From CBDVBD01 sp965372135 (GTDB lineage: Bacteria; Electryoneota; RPQS01; CBDVBD01), in NCBI GenBank assembly GCA_965372135.1, contig CBDVBD010000085.1, positions 1 through 13,404 of the forward strand: 13,404 nt of DNA, written 5' to 3'. The notes under the pieces are model-generated. The model saw only the letters and a list, made by a program, of their open reading frames with translations, did not search any database and was not told the origin of the DNA. Both the position numbers and the translations under genes were made by a program. This document shows positions 5,989-13,404 of this stretch, in pieces; within the stretch, counting starts at the first letter, position 1; each line of letters opens with the position of its first letter.

Positions 5989-6816
5989 TTATGCCGGAGG
6001 TTTGGCGAAAATATGTCCCCAGACGATGACCATGCCCAGCGTCCACAAGTAGATTGAGAATACTTTCAGGCGGTGGATGGTGATCATACGAATTAGTAGT
6101 GCGATTGATAGATATCCTGCGATGGCAGCAACCAGGGTACCGATTAAATATATGCCCAGTTCGTTGGCAGTTAGTTCTTCCACATCCATGGCTTCCAAGA
6201 CGAATGCACCAAAGATGGCAGGTACCGACAGTAGGAATGAGAATCGGGCTGCGGTTTCTGATGTCAGTCTTCGGAAGATGCCGGTGGAAATGGTGAAGCC
6301 GGATCGGGAGATTCCCGGGATGATGGCAATGGCTTGCATGATGCCAATTAGTAGGGCATCCAAGGGGGTTATTTCAGTCACGGTTTTTTCCCGGCGCATA
6401 CGGCGGTCGGCTAACAACAGCACGAAAGCTGTGACCCATAGCATGAAGCCTACAGTGATGGCGGATGCGAATAGGCTTTCTAGGAAGTCCTTAAATGCGA
6501 ACCCGATGATCACTGCTGGAACAGTGCCGATGATGATTAATACGGCAAACCACCGTCCTTCGTTCTTAGCGGTAGGGTTGTCGCTGACGATGGGTTGGGA
6601 TTTGAATATACCTTGGAAAATCATCAGAATATCACGTCGGAAGAAGACTAATACCGCCATTAAAGTGCCGCCATGCAGCATCACATCGAACAGGATAGGC
6701 GGTTCTTTGAATCCGAGTAGAGTTTGCATTACCACCAAATGTCCGGAACTGGATACCGGTAAAAATTCTGTTAAACCTTGAATTAAACCTAACAATATGG
6801 CAGAGAATAAGGTCAT
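5989..6816 (-). CDS. uppP: Undecaprenyl-diphosphate phosphatase
   Basis: A 275-residue integral membrane protein of the UppP/BacA family (the E. coli protein has 273). It removes a phosphate from undecaprenyl diphosphate, recycling the lipid carrier for peptidoglycan and other envelope polymers, and confers some bacitracin tolerance. The two family signatures are clear: Q13-GLT-E17-FLPVSSSGH (the (E/Q)xxxE box with the catalytic His at 26) and PGISRSG (167-173, with Arg171). Several hydrophobic helices follow. I start it at the ATG at 6816 because GGGGAA lies 5 nt upstream. An ATG at 6843 would add nine unlike residues and swallow that ribosome-binding site. It stands between the TPR/binding-protein gene (74-bp gap) and the C26 hydrolase. 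Confidence 0.96.
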   Translation of the reverse strand: MTLFSAILLGLIQGLTEFLPVSSSGHLVVMQTLLGFKEPPILFDVMLHGGTLMAVLVFFRRDILMIFQGIFKSQPIVSDNPTAKNEGRWFAVLIIIGTVPAVIIGFAFKDFLESLFASAITVGFMLWVTAFVLLLADRRMRREKTVTEITPLDALLIGIMQAIAIIPGISRSGFTISTGIFRRLTSETAARFSFLLSVPAIFGAFVLEAMDVEELTANELGIYLIGTLVAAIAGYLSIALLIRMITIHRLKVFSIYLWTLGMVIVWGHIFAKPPA

Positions 6817-6821
6817 GTATG

Positions 6822-6827
6822 TTCCCC
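6822..6827 (-). promoter_or_regulatory. Ribosome-binding site that fixes the uppP start
   Basis: GGGGAA read on the minus strand is 5 nt before the ATG at 6816 and supports this start over the in-frame ATG at 6843. Confidence 0.7.
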
Positions 6828-6834
6828 AGTGATC

Positions 6835-6850
6835 ACATTGCAAGCAATGT
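6835..6850. promoter_or_regulatory. Palindrome in the leader of uppP
   Basis: ACATTGC and GCAATGT flank two central bases, a perfect 7-bp-arm inverted repeat within the 74-bp gap before uppP. It lies 18 bp ahead of the start codon and just outside the Shine-Dalgarno sequence. It could be an operator or an RNA hairpin that separates uppP translation from the gene before it. There is no T run, so it is not a terminator. Confidence 0.4.
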
Positions 6851-6890
6851 TAATGCTGCAGTGTGTTATTTATGCTGTTTTTGTGTGCCG

Positions 6891-8636
6891 CTACGGATAC
6901 AGCAGCCATTGTCTCCCGCGTTGATACTTAACTATAGATACAGCTTCATTTACGCGATTCTTGAATATTTGCAGTCCGCCTTTTCCCTGGAATTGAGTGG
7001 TTTGTATCAGGCGTTCCATGATGTCGGGTGGTTGGTCGTTGGCGGTAATTACCGCATTAAGGGTCCAGGTCATGCCGTCGTAACCCATGATGTGGTATTT
7101 TTCGGGTGACTGGCTGGTGGCAACCCGGAAATCGCTGATCCATTCCTGGTCGAAGGAGCGGATGGGATCCCAGAATACATCAGAGGAAAATATGATTCCA
7201 GATAAGTAGTTGCGATTTTTCCGGAAGGAATCACCGTAATCCCAGTCGTGGCTGCCGATCAGTTGGGAGTCGAAGTTGTAGAATACGTACTGGGGCGCCA
7301 GGACATGGACAACGCTGGAATCGGGGATAATCAGGAAGCCGTCGAAGGCATCCACCGGGATGTTCAAGGAATCTTCAGCGTCCATTTCTTCGATGTCCAA
7401 CACTTCGCCGTTTATAAATGTTGACCATTGGGTGTCTTCGATAACTTTTGTGGTGTCCTCAACAGCTTCTGAATCGGATTTGGCAGCTTCCATGATGTCC
7501 CAGCCCCGTTGGCGAATTTGCGTAAATTGCTTTTCGAAGTCCAGTGATCCGGGGTAAAACCATTCCTGGATTTGTACTTCGCCACCGTGGTGCTTTACGG
7601 TTTCTATAAATCCGTCTGCCATTTCCCGACCGGAATCGGTAGCGGGTGCCAACACTGCGAAGGTGCGCAGCCCTAAAGTTTCCACCGCATATCTTGCTAA
7701 GGCTTGACCCTCAGTATTGCGGTCGGGGTAGAGTTGGAATACCATCTCACCCATATCGGTCATAATGTGGGTCTGAGGATTTAGGATCAGACAGGGAACT
7801 TGATGGGCATTGCTAATAGTTCCGCAGGCGGTGATCACACCTTCATCGCCGGCGCACAGGATCATCGATACCTGTTCCAATTGGATCATATCGCGGACGA
7901 TTTGGGCAGAATAATAAGGGCTGTTACGGGAATCGTGTATCGATAAGAATACCGGGATTTGGTGGTTTTTCTTCCATTGGGACAATGCGAATTCGATGCC
8001 GGTTTTCATCGATAATCCCATTTGGGAACCGAGACCAGACATTGGTATAACCACGCCGATTACGATTCCTTGATCCGCTAAGTTATTTGGGGCTAAGCCA
8101 AGGATGATGCGTTTTGTAGATGTGCGGGTTGCTTTATTGCTCAGAGTTCTCCGTTCCCGATCATTTAGGGATGTCAGGCACAGATTTTTTAGGTGATTGC
8201 GGCTTTGATCGATCAATCGATCGTCGGTACTATTTTCTATGGTACAGATTAACTCTTGGGCGCAGCTTATCGGTTCCTGCAATTTAAAGTAGGCTTCAGC
8301 ACGGACATACCGGGCATCATCAGCATAGTTTGATGCGGTATATTTTTCGATAAGCAGCAGCGCCGCATCCAAGGCTTGGTCGTATTGATGGAGTTTTAGT
8401 AAAGATCGTGCCCACATCAGATGTGATGCACTGATCTTGGAGTGTGGATTCTTCGGGAAAGCAAGTGTGTGGAAGGCGGTAGCGGCATCCTGATACCGAG
8501 CTTCTTGATACGCAGTTAGGGCATCTTGGAATTGGGATTCTACGGGCGTGGAGGCGGTAAGTAGTAGCGTACATCCTATTAAAAGCAGGATACTCGGGAA
8601 CAGTGTTTTAGTGTTCAGGTTGAAGATGTGGTGCAT
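6891..8636 (-). CDS. Exported TPR / periplasmic-binding-fold protein (LpoA/LppC-like or LivJ-like)
   Basis: A 581-residue protein. The N-terminus has a signal sequence, with a hydrophobic core at about 11-27. L19-I20-G21-C22 matches a lipobox, so it may be a lipoprotein, but the hydrophobic stretch continues past Cys22, so ordinary signal cleavage is also possible. Residues about 33-130 look like two or three TPR units (ALTAYQEARYQDAATAFHTLA; LHQYDQALDAALLLIEKY; ADDARYVRAEAYFKL). Residues about 190-580 are a type I periplasmic-binding fold, opening with IVIGVVIPMSGLGSQMGLSMKTGIEFAL and including SAQIVRDMI and YAVETLGLRTFAVLAP. TPR plus this fold is the plan of LpoA/LppC, the outer-membrane activator of PBP1A. 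Placement between glmS and uppP fits a cell-wall role. An acidic stretch near 395-435 interrupts the usual fold. A ligand sensor is the alternative. Confidence 0.8.
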   Translation of the reverse strand: MHHIFNLNTKTLFPSILLLIGCTLLLTASTPVESQFQDALTAYQEARYQDAATAFHTLAFPKNPHSKISASHLMWARSLLKLHQYDQALDAALLLIEKYTASNYADDARYVRAEAYFKLQEPISCAQELICTIENSTDDRLIDQSRNHLKNLCLTSLNDRERRTLSNKATRTSTKRIILGLAPNNLADQGIVIGVVIPMSGLGSQMGLSMKTGIEFALSQWKKNHQIPVFLSIHDSRNSPYYSAQIVRDMIQLEQVSMILCAGDEGVITACGTISNAHQVPCLILNPQTHIMTDMGEMVFQLYPDRNTEGQALARYAVETLGLRTFAVLAPATDSGREMADGFIETVKHHGGEVQIQEWFYPGSLDFEKQFTQIRQRGWDIMEAAKSDSEAVEDTTKVIEDTQWSTFINGEVLDIEEMDAEDSLNIPVDAFDGFLIIPDSSVVHVLAPQYVFYNFDSQLIGSHDWDYGDSFRKNRNYLSGIIFSSDVFWDPIRSFDQEWISDFRVATSQSPEKYHIMGYDGMTWTLNAVITANDQPPDIMERLIQTTQFQGKGGLQIFKNRVNEAVSIVKYQRGRQWLLYP

Positions 8637-8658
8637 ATAACAGATTTGCTAATGTTAT

Positions 8659-10485
8659 TTATTCAACGGTCACGCTTTTTGCCAGGTTGCGGGGTTGATC
8701 GATATCACATTCTTTTAATACGGCGACGTGGTACGCCAATAATTGCAGAGGGATTGATGTCAACAACGGAGTTAACATGAAATGCGTTTTCGGGATGTTG
8801 ATGACATGATCCGCGGTGTTAATGATGTCGGTGTCGCCTTGATTTGCGATTGCGATGACGCAGCCTTTACGGGCTTTGATCTCTTCGATATTGGAATTGA
8901 TTTTTTCGTAGGTGCCGTCCTGGATGGCGATAAATACCGCCGGCATTCCGGGCTCAATAAGTGCAATGGGCCCGTGTTTCATTTCGGCAGCGGGGTATCC
9001 TTCGGCATGTACGTAACTGATTTCTTTTAACTTCAGAGCGCCCTCCAACGCTACGGGGAAGTTCACTCCCCGTCCAAGATACAGAGCATGTGGGTACTGG
9101 TTAAATAGAGGCGCCAGTTCTTTTATTTGCTCTTCCTGATCTAATATAGATTGAATTTTCTTTGGAATAGCTTTTAGTTCTTTGATAAATACGCGACCCT
9201 TTTCGCTGGAAATCCGGCTTTTACGCCCCAGCAGCAATGCTAACATCGCAAGGATGGTGATTTGCGATGTGAATGCTTTGGTCGAAGCTACGCCGATTTC
9301 CAAGCCGGCATGGAGGTAGATTCCGGCATCGGTTTCGCGGGCTATAGTGGATCCCACCATATTGCATAAGCCCAATACCAGCGCCCCTTTCCGCTTGGCT
9401 TCTTTTATGGCTGCCAGGGTGTCGATGGTTTCACCCGATTGGCTGATGGCTAATACCACTGTTCCATCTTCGATGATGGGATTCCGGTACCGGAATTCAG
9501 AGGCGTATTCTACTTCCACTGGGATTCCCGCCATCTCTTCGATCAAATATTCGCCAACTCCGCCGGCATGCCAGGAGGTTCCGCAGGCAACGATAATCAG
9601 GCGTTTCATGTTGAAGATTTGGTCGAGGTGGGAATTTAAGCCTCCGAATTTGACCGTGCCTTCTTCCGGTAGCAGCCGCCCTCGGAAGGCATCTTCCACC
9701 GTCTTCACCTGTTCATGGATCTCCTTTAACATGAAATGGGGATATCCACCCTTTTCAATCTGTTCAATATCGTAGAGGATCCGCTCAATTTTTTTATTAA
9801 CGACACGATCGCCCAGGGTTTTATGTTCTACGTAATCCTTTGTTATTACAGCAATTTCACCGTCATCCAGATATGTTACGTCTCTGGTATGGCTGACAAA
9901 AGCCGTCATATCCGATGCTACGAAATTTTCATCATCACCCAAGCCGATGATGATAGGGCTGCCCATCCTGGCGGCAATAATTTTATCCGGTTCGTTTTCG
10001 GCAATGATAGCTAATCCGTAGGTGCCACGAATATGCCGCAGCGCTTCCTTGACTGCTTTTTCCAGGTTACCGTCGTACAATTCGCCGATTAGGTGTGCCA
10101 GGGTTTCGGTGTCGGTTTCTGATTGAAATTCGTGACCGCGTTTTTCCAGTTCTTTACGAATTTTGGAATAATTTTCGATGATGCCGTTATGGATCAACGC
10201 GATGCGACCTAATCCGTCGACATGCGGATGAGCATTGACGTCAGTGGGGATACCGTGGGTTGCCCACCGGGTATGACCGATTCCAATAGTATCGCCCAGT
10301 TCTTTTCCGTCCAACAGCATTTCTAGGTTGGTGATTTTGCCGGCGCATTTCAGAATCGTCATTCCAGTGCCGTTCATCACTGCGATTCCCGCGGAATCGT
10401 ATCCACGGTATTCCATGCGTTTCAATCCGTCAATCAGAATCGGGACCGCTTTTTTAGTGCCGACGACACCGATTATTCCGCACAT
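8659..10485 (-). CDS. glmS: Glutamine--fructose-6-phosphate aminotransferase (isomerizing)
   Basis: A 608-residue full-length GlmS. It makes glucosamine 6-phosphate from fructose 6-phosphate and glutamine, the first committed step to UDP-GlcNAc for peptidoglycan and lipopolysaccharide. The N-terminal Ntn amidotransferase domain has the catalytic Cys2 after Met removal (MCGIIGVVG), GYDSAGIAV, HTRWATHG and HNGIIENY. Two SIS sugar-isomerase domains follow, with SQSGETIDTLAAI, GVASTKAFTSQ and EGALKLKEISYVHAEGYPAAEMKHGP. The C-terminus NLAKSVTVE is the canonical GlmS ending. AAGGAT lies 5 nt before the ATG. The 43-bp gap after guaA is far too short for a glmS ribozyme, so that regulation is absent here. 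Confidence 0.98.
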   Translation of the reverse strand: MCGIIGVVGTKKAVPILIDGLKRMEYRGYDSAGIAVMNGTGMTILKCAGKITNLEMLLDGKELGDTIGIGHTRWATHGIPTDVNAHPHVDGLGRIALIHNGIIENYSKIRKELEKRGHEFQSETDTETLAHLIGELYDGNLEKAVKEALRHIRGTYGLAIIAENEPDKIIAARMGSPIIIGLGDDENFVASDMTAFVSHTRDVTYLDDGEIAVITKDYVEHKTLGDRVVNKKIERILYDIEQIEKGGYPHFMLKEIHEQVKTVEDAFRGRLLPEEGTVKFGGLNSHLDQIFNMKRLIIVACGTSWHAGGVGEYLIEEMAGIPVEVEYASEFRYRNPIIEDGTVVLAISQSGETIDTLAAIKEAKRKGALVLGLCNMVGSTIARETDAGIYLHAGLEIGVASTKAFTSQITILAMLALLLGRKSRISSEKGRVFIKELKAIPKKIQSILDQEEQIKELAPLFNQYPHALYLGRGVNFPVALEGALKLKEISYVHAEGYPAAEMKHGPIALIEPGMPAVFIAIQDGTYEKINSNIEEIKARKGCVIAIANQGDTDIINTADHVINIPKTHFMLTPLLTSIPLQLLAYHVAVLKECDIDQPRNLAKSVTVE

Positions 10486-10528
10486 TTATTATCCTTAGTT
10501 AACATTTAGTAATTTCTGTAATAACAAG

Positions 10529-12070
10529 TTATTCCCACTCAACTGTAGCGGGAGGTTTTGATGTCAAATCGTAAGTAACACGGTTTACGCCAGGGACTTC
10601 ATTGGTGATGCGATTAGCGACTTCAGCCAGGAATTCCAAGGGCAGATGGGACATATCGGCGGTCATGTAGTCCCTACTGTCCACCGAACGCAACGCTACC
10701 ACGTTTAGATAAGTGCGTTCGTCGCCCATGACACCGACACTTTGGATGGGAAGCAATACTGCCAGGGCTTGGGAGACCTTCGAGTACCATCCGGAAGTAC
10801 GCAGCTCTTCCATGAATATCCGATCGGCTTGCCGGGCGATTTCAACCCGCTCCGGTGTGACTTCGCCCAGTACCCGAATGCCAAGTCCGGGACCGGGGAA
10901 AGGGTGACGTTCAACCAGTTGGGTTGGTAATCCCAGAAGACTGCCGACTTTACGAACTTCGTCTTTGAATAATTCGCGTAATGGTTCTATAAGAGATAAC
11001 TTTAAGGTATCCGGTAATCCGCCCACGTTATGGTGGGTTTTGATAGTTGCCGATGGTCCTTTGAATGAGGTGCTTTCTATTACGTCGGGGTATAATGTTC
11101 CCTGTGCCAGGAATTGGATATTACCGATTTTATCCGCTTCTTCTTCGAATATTTCCACGAAAATGCGACCGATAATCCGGCGTTTTTCTTCAGGGTCATG
11201 TATGCCTTTTAGGGCATTCAGGAAGCGATCAGCGGCGTTTACCGGTCGCAGGTCGATCTGGAAGTGGTCACGGAAGGTGTGGATGACTTCCTGGCTTTCG
11301 CCGTGCCGTAGTAAGCCGTTATCAACGAATACGCAGACTAATTGGTCGCCAATGGCTTTGTGTAACAACAATGAGGTGACTGATGAGTCCACACCGCCGG
11401 AAAGTCCGCACAGTACCTTAGCGGTTCCGACTTTTTGGCGGATTGATTCTGCGGATTGTTCTATGAATGACATGGGTGACCAGCCGTCCTCGCAGTGGCA
11501 CATGCGGTATGCGAAGTTTTCCAACATGGCTTGCCCATGGGGGGTGTGTACCACTTCCGGGTGGAATTGGACGCCAACGAAGGGTAGCTTTTTATGGGCG
11601 ATGGCTGCGATGGGGGAATTATTGGTGGAAGCGATACCGGTAAAGCCTTGTGGTAATTGATTTACCCGGTCGCGGTGACTCATCCATACCGTTTGATCTG
11701 ACTCGAGGTCATGGAATAAAGGGTGGTCGGTGGAAGTATGGATTTCGGCACGACCGTATTCCTGGCGGGCGCTGGTATCCACATCTCCGCCGAAATGCGA
11801 TGCCATCAGCTGCAATCCATAACAGATGCCAAGGATTGGGATGCCAAGATCGAATACGCCGTCCGGGGGGTGTGGGGCATGCGCATCTAACACGGACGCC
11901 GGACCACCGGACAACACCAAGCCTTTCGGGTGACGTGATCGGATGTCTTCCAAAGACACTGTACAGGGCAGGATCTCACTATATACCCCGATTTCGCGGA
12001 TTCGGCGGGCGATGAGCTGCGTTGTCTGGGATCCAAAATCCAGGATGATGATGCGTTCAATCGACGTCAA
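10529..12070 (-). CDS. guaA: GMP synthase (glutamine-hydrolysing)
   Basis: A 513-residue GMP synthase (E. coli 525), converting XMP, ATP and glutamine to GMP. The class I amidotransferase domain has the nucleophile in GICYGLQ (Cys83) and FHPE (His170, Glu172). The ATP-pyrophosphatase domain has the P-loop SGGVDSS (224-230). The dimerisation domain ends in the canonical PATVEWE. I place the start at TTG 12070 (MTSIERIIILDFGSQ). AAGGAT sits 5 nt upstream, as at glmS, and this matches the family's N-terminus; a longer reading adds 18 residues that overlap surE. With this start the gene overlaps the surE stop by 4 bp (TTGA). GlmS follows after 43 bp. Confidence 0.97.
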   Translation of the reverse strand: MTSIERIIILDFGSQTTQLIARRIREIGVYSEILPCTVSLEDIRSRHPKGLVLSGGPASVLDAHAPHPPDGVFDLGIPILGICYGLQLMASHFGGDVDTSARQEYGRAEIHTSTDHPLFHDLESDQTVWMSHRDRVNQLPQGFTGIASTNNSPIAAIAHKKLPFVGVQFHPEVVHTPHGQAMLENFAYRMCHCEDGWSPMSFIEQSAESIRQKVGTAKVLCGLSGGVDSSVTSLLLHKAIGDQLVCVFVDNGLLRHGESQEVIHTFRDHFQIDLRPVNAADRFLNALKGIHDPEEKRRIIGRIFVEIFEEEADKIGNIQFLAQGTLYPDVIESTSFKGPSATIKTHHNVGGLPDTLKLSLIEPLRELFKDEVRKVGSLLGLPTQLVERHPFPGPGLGIRVLGEVTPERVEIARQADRIFMEELRTSGWYSKVSQALAVLLPIQSVGVMGDERTYLNVVALRSVDSRDYMTADMSHLPLEFLAEVANRITNEVPGVNRVTYDLTSKPPATVEWE

Positions 12071-12849
12071 TTTATATCCTTCAATTGCAAGGTGGTTAAC
12101 CACGGATTGTCCGATTGTAACCACTGGTAATCAGTAAGGTCGAATCGTATGGGTGTGATGGTGACGTAGCCTTGTTGGACAACGTAGTCATCAATTTCAT
12201 CATGCTCGTCGATTATAAAACCATCGCCGTCGAGCCAGTAATATTCGTGTCCACGCGGATCTAACCTGCATTCATAAGCGTCTCTAAAGCCGCCCAATCC
12301 CTGGCGAGTCAAGCGGATACCTTTTATTTCGTTCAAGGGGATAGGGGGGACGTTGATGTTCAATAAGGTACACCGGGGAAGAGTGACATCGGGTTTCAAT
12401 AGTTTTTTGGTTATTTCCCTCGCTATTTGGGCAGCGGGTAGAAAATCTTGATGATGTTTGGATGCTAAAGATACCGCCATTGAAGGGATACCTAAGAAAG
12501 CACCTTCTGCTGCCGCTGCTATCGTACCGGAATAGATGGCAGCAAGTCCGGTGTTTACACCTTGATTAATGCCCGATATCACCAGGTTGGGCTTTTCGGA
12601 TAGCAGGGAAGTTAACGCCAACTTGGCGGCATCTGATGGAGTACCGGTGACCGCTGTGCCCCAGTGACTGCCGTTGCGATGTACGGATTTTGTCCGCAGC
12701 GGATTGGTCATGGTAATACTGTGGCTGGTGGCACTCATTTCGCGATCCGGAGCCACTATAGTGACTTTCCCAAGATCGGAAATTGCGTCGTACAAGCATT
12801 CCAGTCCTTTGGCGTGGATGCCGTCATCATTTGTCAACAGGATGTTCAT
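12067..12849 (-). CDS. surE: 5'/3'-nucleotidase SurE
   Basis: A 260-residue SurE, a metal-dependent phosphatase that removes phosphate from nucleoside monophosphates and related substrates in stress and stationary phase. The signature opens the protein: MNILLTNDDG with metal ligands D8 and D9. S39 (DREMSATSHSIT) and N95 (SGINQGVNTG) complete the active site, and GTPSDAAKLAL is the conserved phosphate-binding stretch. Length is usual for the family. The ATG overlaps the stop of the leucine-rich-repeat gene by 4 bp (ATGA), and its own stop overlaps guaA. No strong Shine-Dalgarno sequence is present, so translation is probably coupled. Confidence 0.97.
   Translation of the reverse strand: MNILLTNDDGIHAKGLECLYDAISDLGKVTIVAPDREMSATSHSITMTNPLRTKSVHRNGSHWGTAVTGTPSDAAKLALTSLLSEKPNLVISGINQGVNTGLAAIYSGTIAAAAEGAFLGIPSMAVSLASKHHQDFLPAAQIAREITKKLLKPDVTLPRCTLLNINVPPIPLNEIKGIRLTRQGLGGFRDAYECRLDPRGHEYYWLDGDGFIIDEHDEIDDYVVQQGYVTITPIRFDLTDYQWLQSDNPWLTTLQLKDIN
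12076..12081 (-). promoter_or_regulatory. Ribosome-binding site that fixes the TTG start of guaA
   Basis: AAGGAT read on the minus strand lies 5 nt from TTG (12070-12068), the same sequence and spacing as at glmS. It lies inside the end of surE, in the codons for Lys-Asp. Confidence 0.7.
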
Positions 12850-13404
12850 ATTTCGTTTTGTGATAATAGGGATAATATCTGGGTGATGGTTTTTCTTAAG
12901 TTTTTACGCTTTTCGCAATATTCTACAAGTTTTAACGGGTGAGCTACATGAGTGTAAAACGAAAACCCTCCTAACTGGTAAATAACGCTTCGAATTTTAT
13001 CGTTATTTTCTAAATATAAGCTTTCTAATTTTTTCAAATTTTCTAAACCCGAAAGCGTTTCTATGCGGTTAAACCCTAGATTTAAAAATCTCAGTTTTGT
13101 TAAGTTACCCAAATTTTCAATTTTTTTGATTAAATTACCTTGTAAGTTTAAGACTTGAAGATTAGCTTGGTTTTCTAAATTAGAGATGGTTTCGATTTCA
13201 TTGTATTCTAAATTTAAATTCTCGAGCAATTTTAGGTGTTGAAGCCCCGTAATTTCCTCGATTCTATTGTTAGAGAGATTTAGATCTACTATTTTTACTA
13301 ATTGATTTAGATTTGCAATCCCTTTAATATACCCACAGAATTCTCTATAAAAGTCATGGCGACCTTCTATAGATAACCTTCTCAATTCTACAAGACCTTC
13401 TATT
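12846..13404 (-). CDS. Leucine-rich-repeat protein (SDS22-like), cut at its N-terminus by the window edge
   Basis: The reading frame is open to the right edge, so the true start lies outside; a TTG at 13385 is only a possible internal start. About four 22-residue leucine-rich repeats are clear (for example VDLNLSNNRIEEITGLQHLK and FLNLGFNRIETLSGLENLKK), with the SDS22-type pattern LxxLxLxxNxIxxIxxLxxL. They form a solenoid that usually binds another protein. The C-terminal 45 residues are a basic cap with no recognised domain. The DNA is much poorer in G+C than its neighbours: a hand count of 13021-13200 gives 50 of 180 bases. Despite this it overlaps surE by 4 bp, so the two are co-translated. 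Function is unknown. I see no signal peptide because the N-terminus is missing. Confidence 0.85.
   Translation of the reverse strand, partial: IEGLVELRRLSIEGRHDFYREFCGYIKGIANLNQLVKIVDLNLSNNRIEEITGLQHLKLLENLNLEYNEIETISNLENQANLQVLNLQGNLIKKIENLGNLTKLRFLNLGFNRIETLSGLENLKKLESLYLENNDKIRSVIYQLGGFSFYTHVAHPLKLVEYCEKRKNLRKTITQILSLLSQNEI

Noticed and set aside
6077..6781. Plus-strand ORF of 234 codons opposite uppP
   Set aside because: It is antisense to a clear membrane protein; such long Ser/Met/Arg-rich mirror frames are a common artefact and no ribosome-binding site or family signature supports it.
8207..8222. Palindrome GATCGAT-CA-ATCGATC
   Set aside because: It lies within the coding sequence of the TPR/binding protein and is explained by the codons for Asp-Arg-Leu-Ile-Asp.
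9347..9775. Plus-strand ORF of 142 codons opposite glmS
   Set aside because: It is an antisense shadow of a strongly conserved gene.
10486..10528. Possible promoter in the guaA-glmS gap (TTGTTA, 17 bp, TGTTAA)
   Set aside because: Transcription would start on the glmS ribosome-binding site, and both boxes are weak.
10486..10528. glmS ribozyme
   Set aside because: The gap before glmS is only 43 bp, and the ribozyme core needs well over 100 nt.
10965..11660. Plus-strand ORF of 231 codons opposite guaA
   Set aside because: It lies wholly inside guaA in antisense and has low-complexity composition without a recognisable domain.

Overview
The window is a stretch of bacterial chromosome made mostly of housekeeping genes. 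Almost every protein gene lies on the minus strand; three tRNA genes and one tiny membrane-protein gene lie on the plus strand at the left end. Both clear promoters are ordinary sigma70 type (TTGACT, 17 bp, TATATT or TACATT), Shine-Dalgarno sequences are recognisable, and GTG and TTG starts occur. A periplasmic binding-type protein with N-terminal TPR-like repeats, a membrane-anchored anti-sigma factor and UppP point to a Gram-negative cell. The mix of genes would suit a lineage of the FCB group or a neighbour such as Marinimicrobia, but nothing here proves a phylum. The sigma70-like promoters argue against a typical Bacteroidetes.

Layout, left to right. Positions 1-180 hold a degenerate GTCATTCCCGC-type inverted repeat and then a strong promoter. 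Positions 182-802 carry tRNA-Ala(GGC), a 53-residue single-helix membrane protein, a T-tract-rich spacer with a near-perfect palindrome, tRNA-Gly(GCC) and tRNA-Cys(GCA). A shared bidirectional terminator (810-833) follows. On the minus strand a short operon (2847 down to 866) has its own promoter at 2915-2943 and encodes a small zinc-ribbon protein, phosphopentomutase (deoB) and XTP/dITP pyrophosphatase (rdgB). A classic intrinsic terminator (2944-2967) ends the neighbouring upstream operon and touches that promoter.

The long operon runs from beyond the right edge (13404) down to 2991: a leucine-rich-repeat protein (cut by the window), surE, guaA, glmS, a TPR/periplasmic-binding fusion, uppP, a class I glutamine-amidotransferase-like hydrolase (peptidase C26), holA, an ECF sigma factor and its zinc-finger anti-sigma factor. 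The genes overlap by 4 bp or lie within 0-75 bp of each other, and I see no terminator and no convincing promoter inside. The set joins nucleotide metabolism (SurE, GuaA), cell-wall precursor supply and lipid-carrier recycling (GlmS, UppP, possibly the TPR/binding protein), replication (HolA) and a sigma/anti-sigma switch.

I do not see a defence system, CRISPR array, prophage or insertion sequence. The parts least explained by known biology are the small membrane protein downstream of tRNA-Ala, the palindrome and T-tract spacer ahead of tRNA-Gly, the zinc-ribbon gene in frame with deoB across one stop codon, the TPR/binding fusion with an acidic insertion, and the AT-rich leucine-rich-repeat gene coupled to surE.
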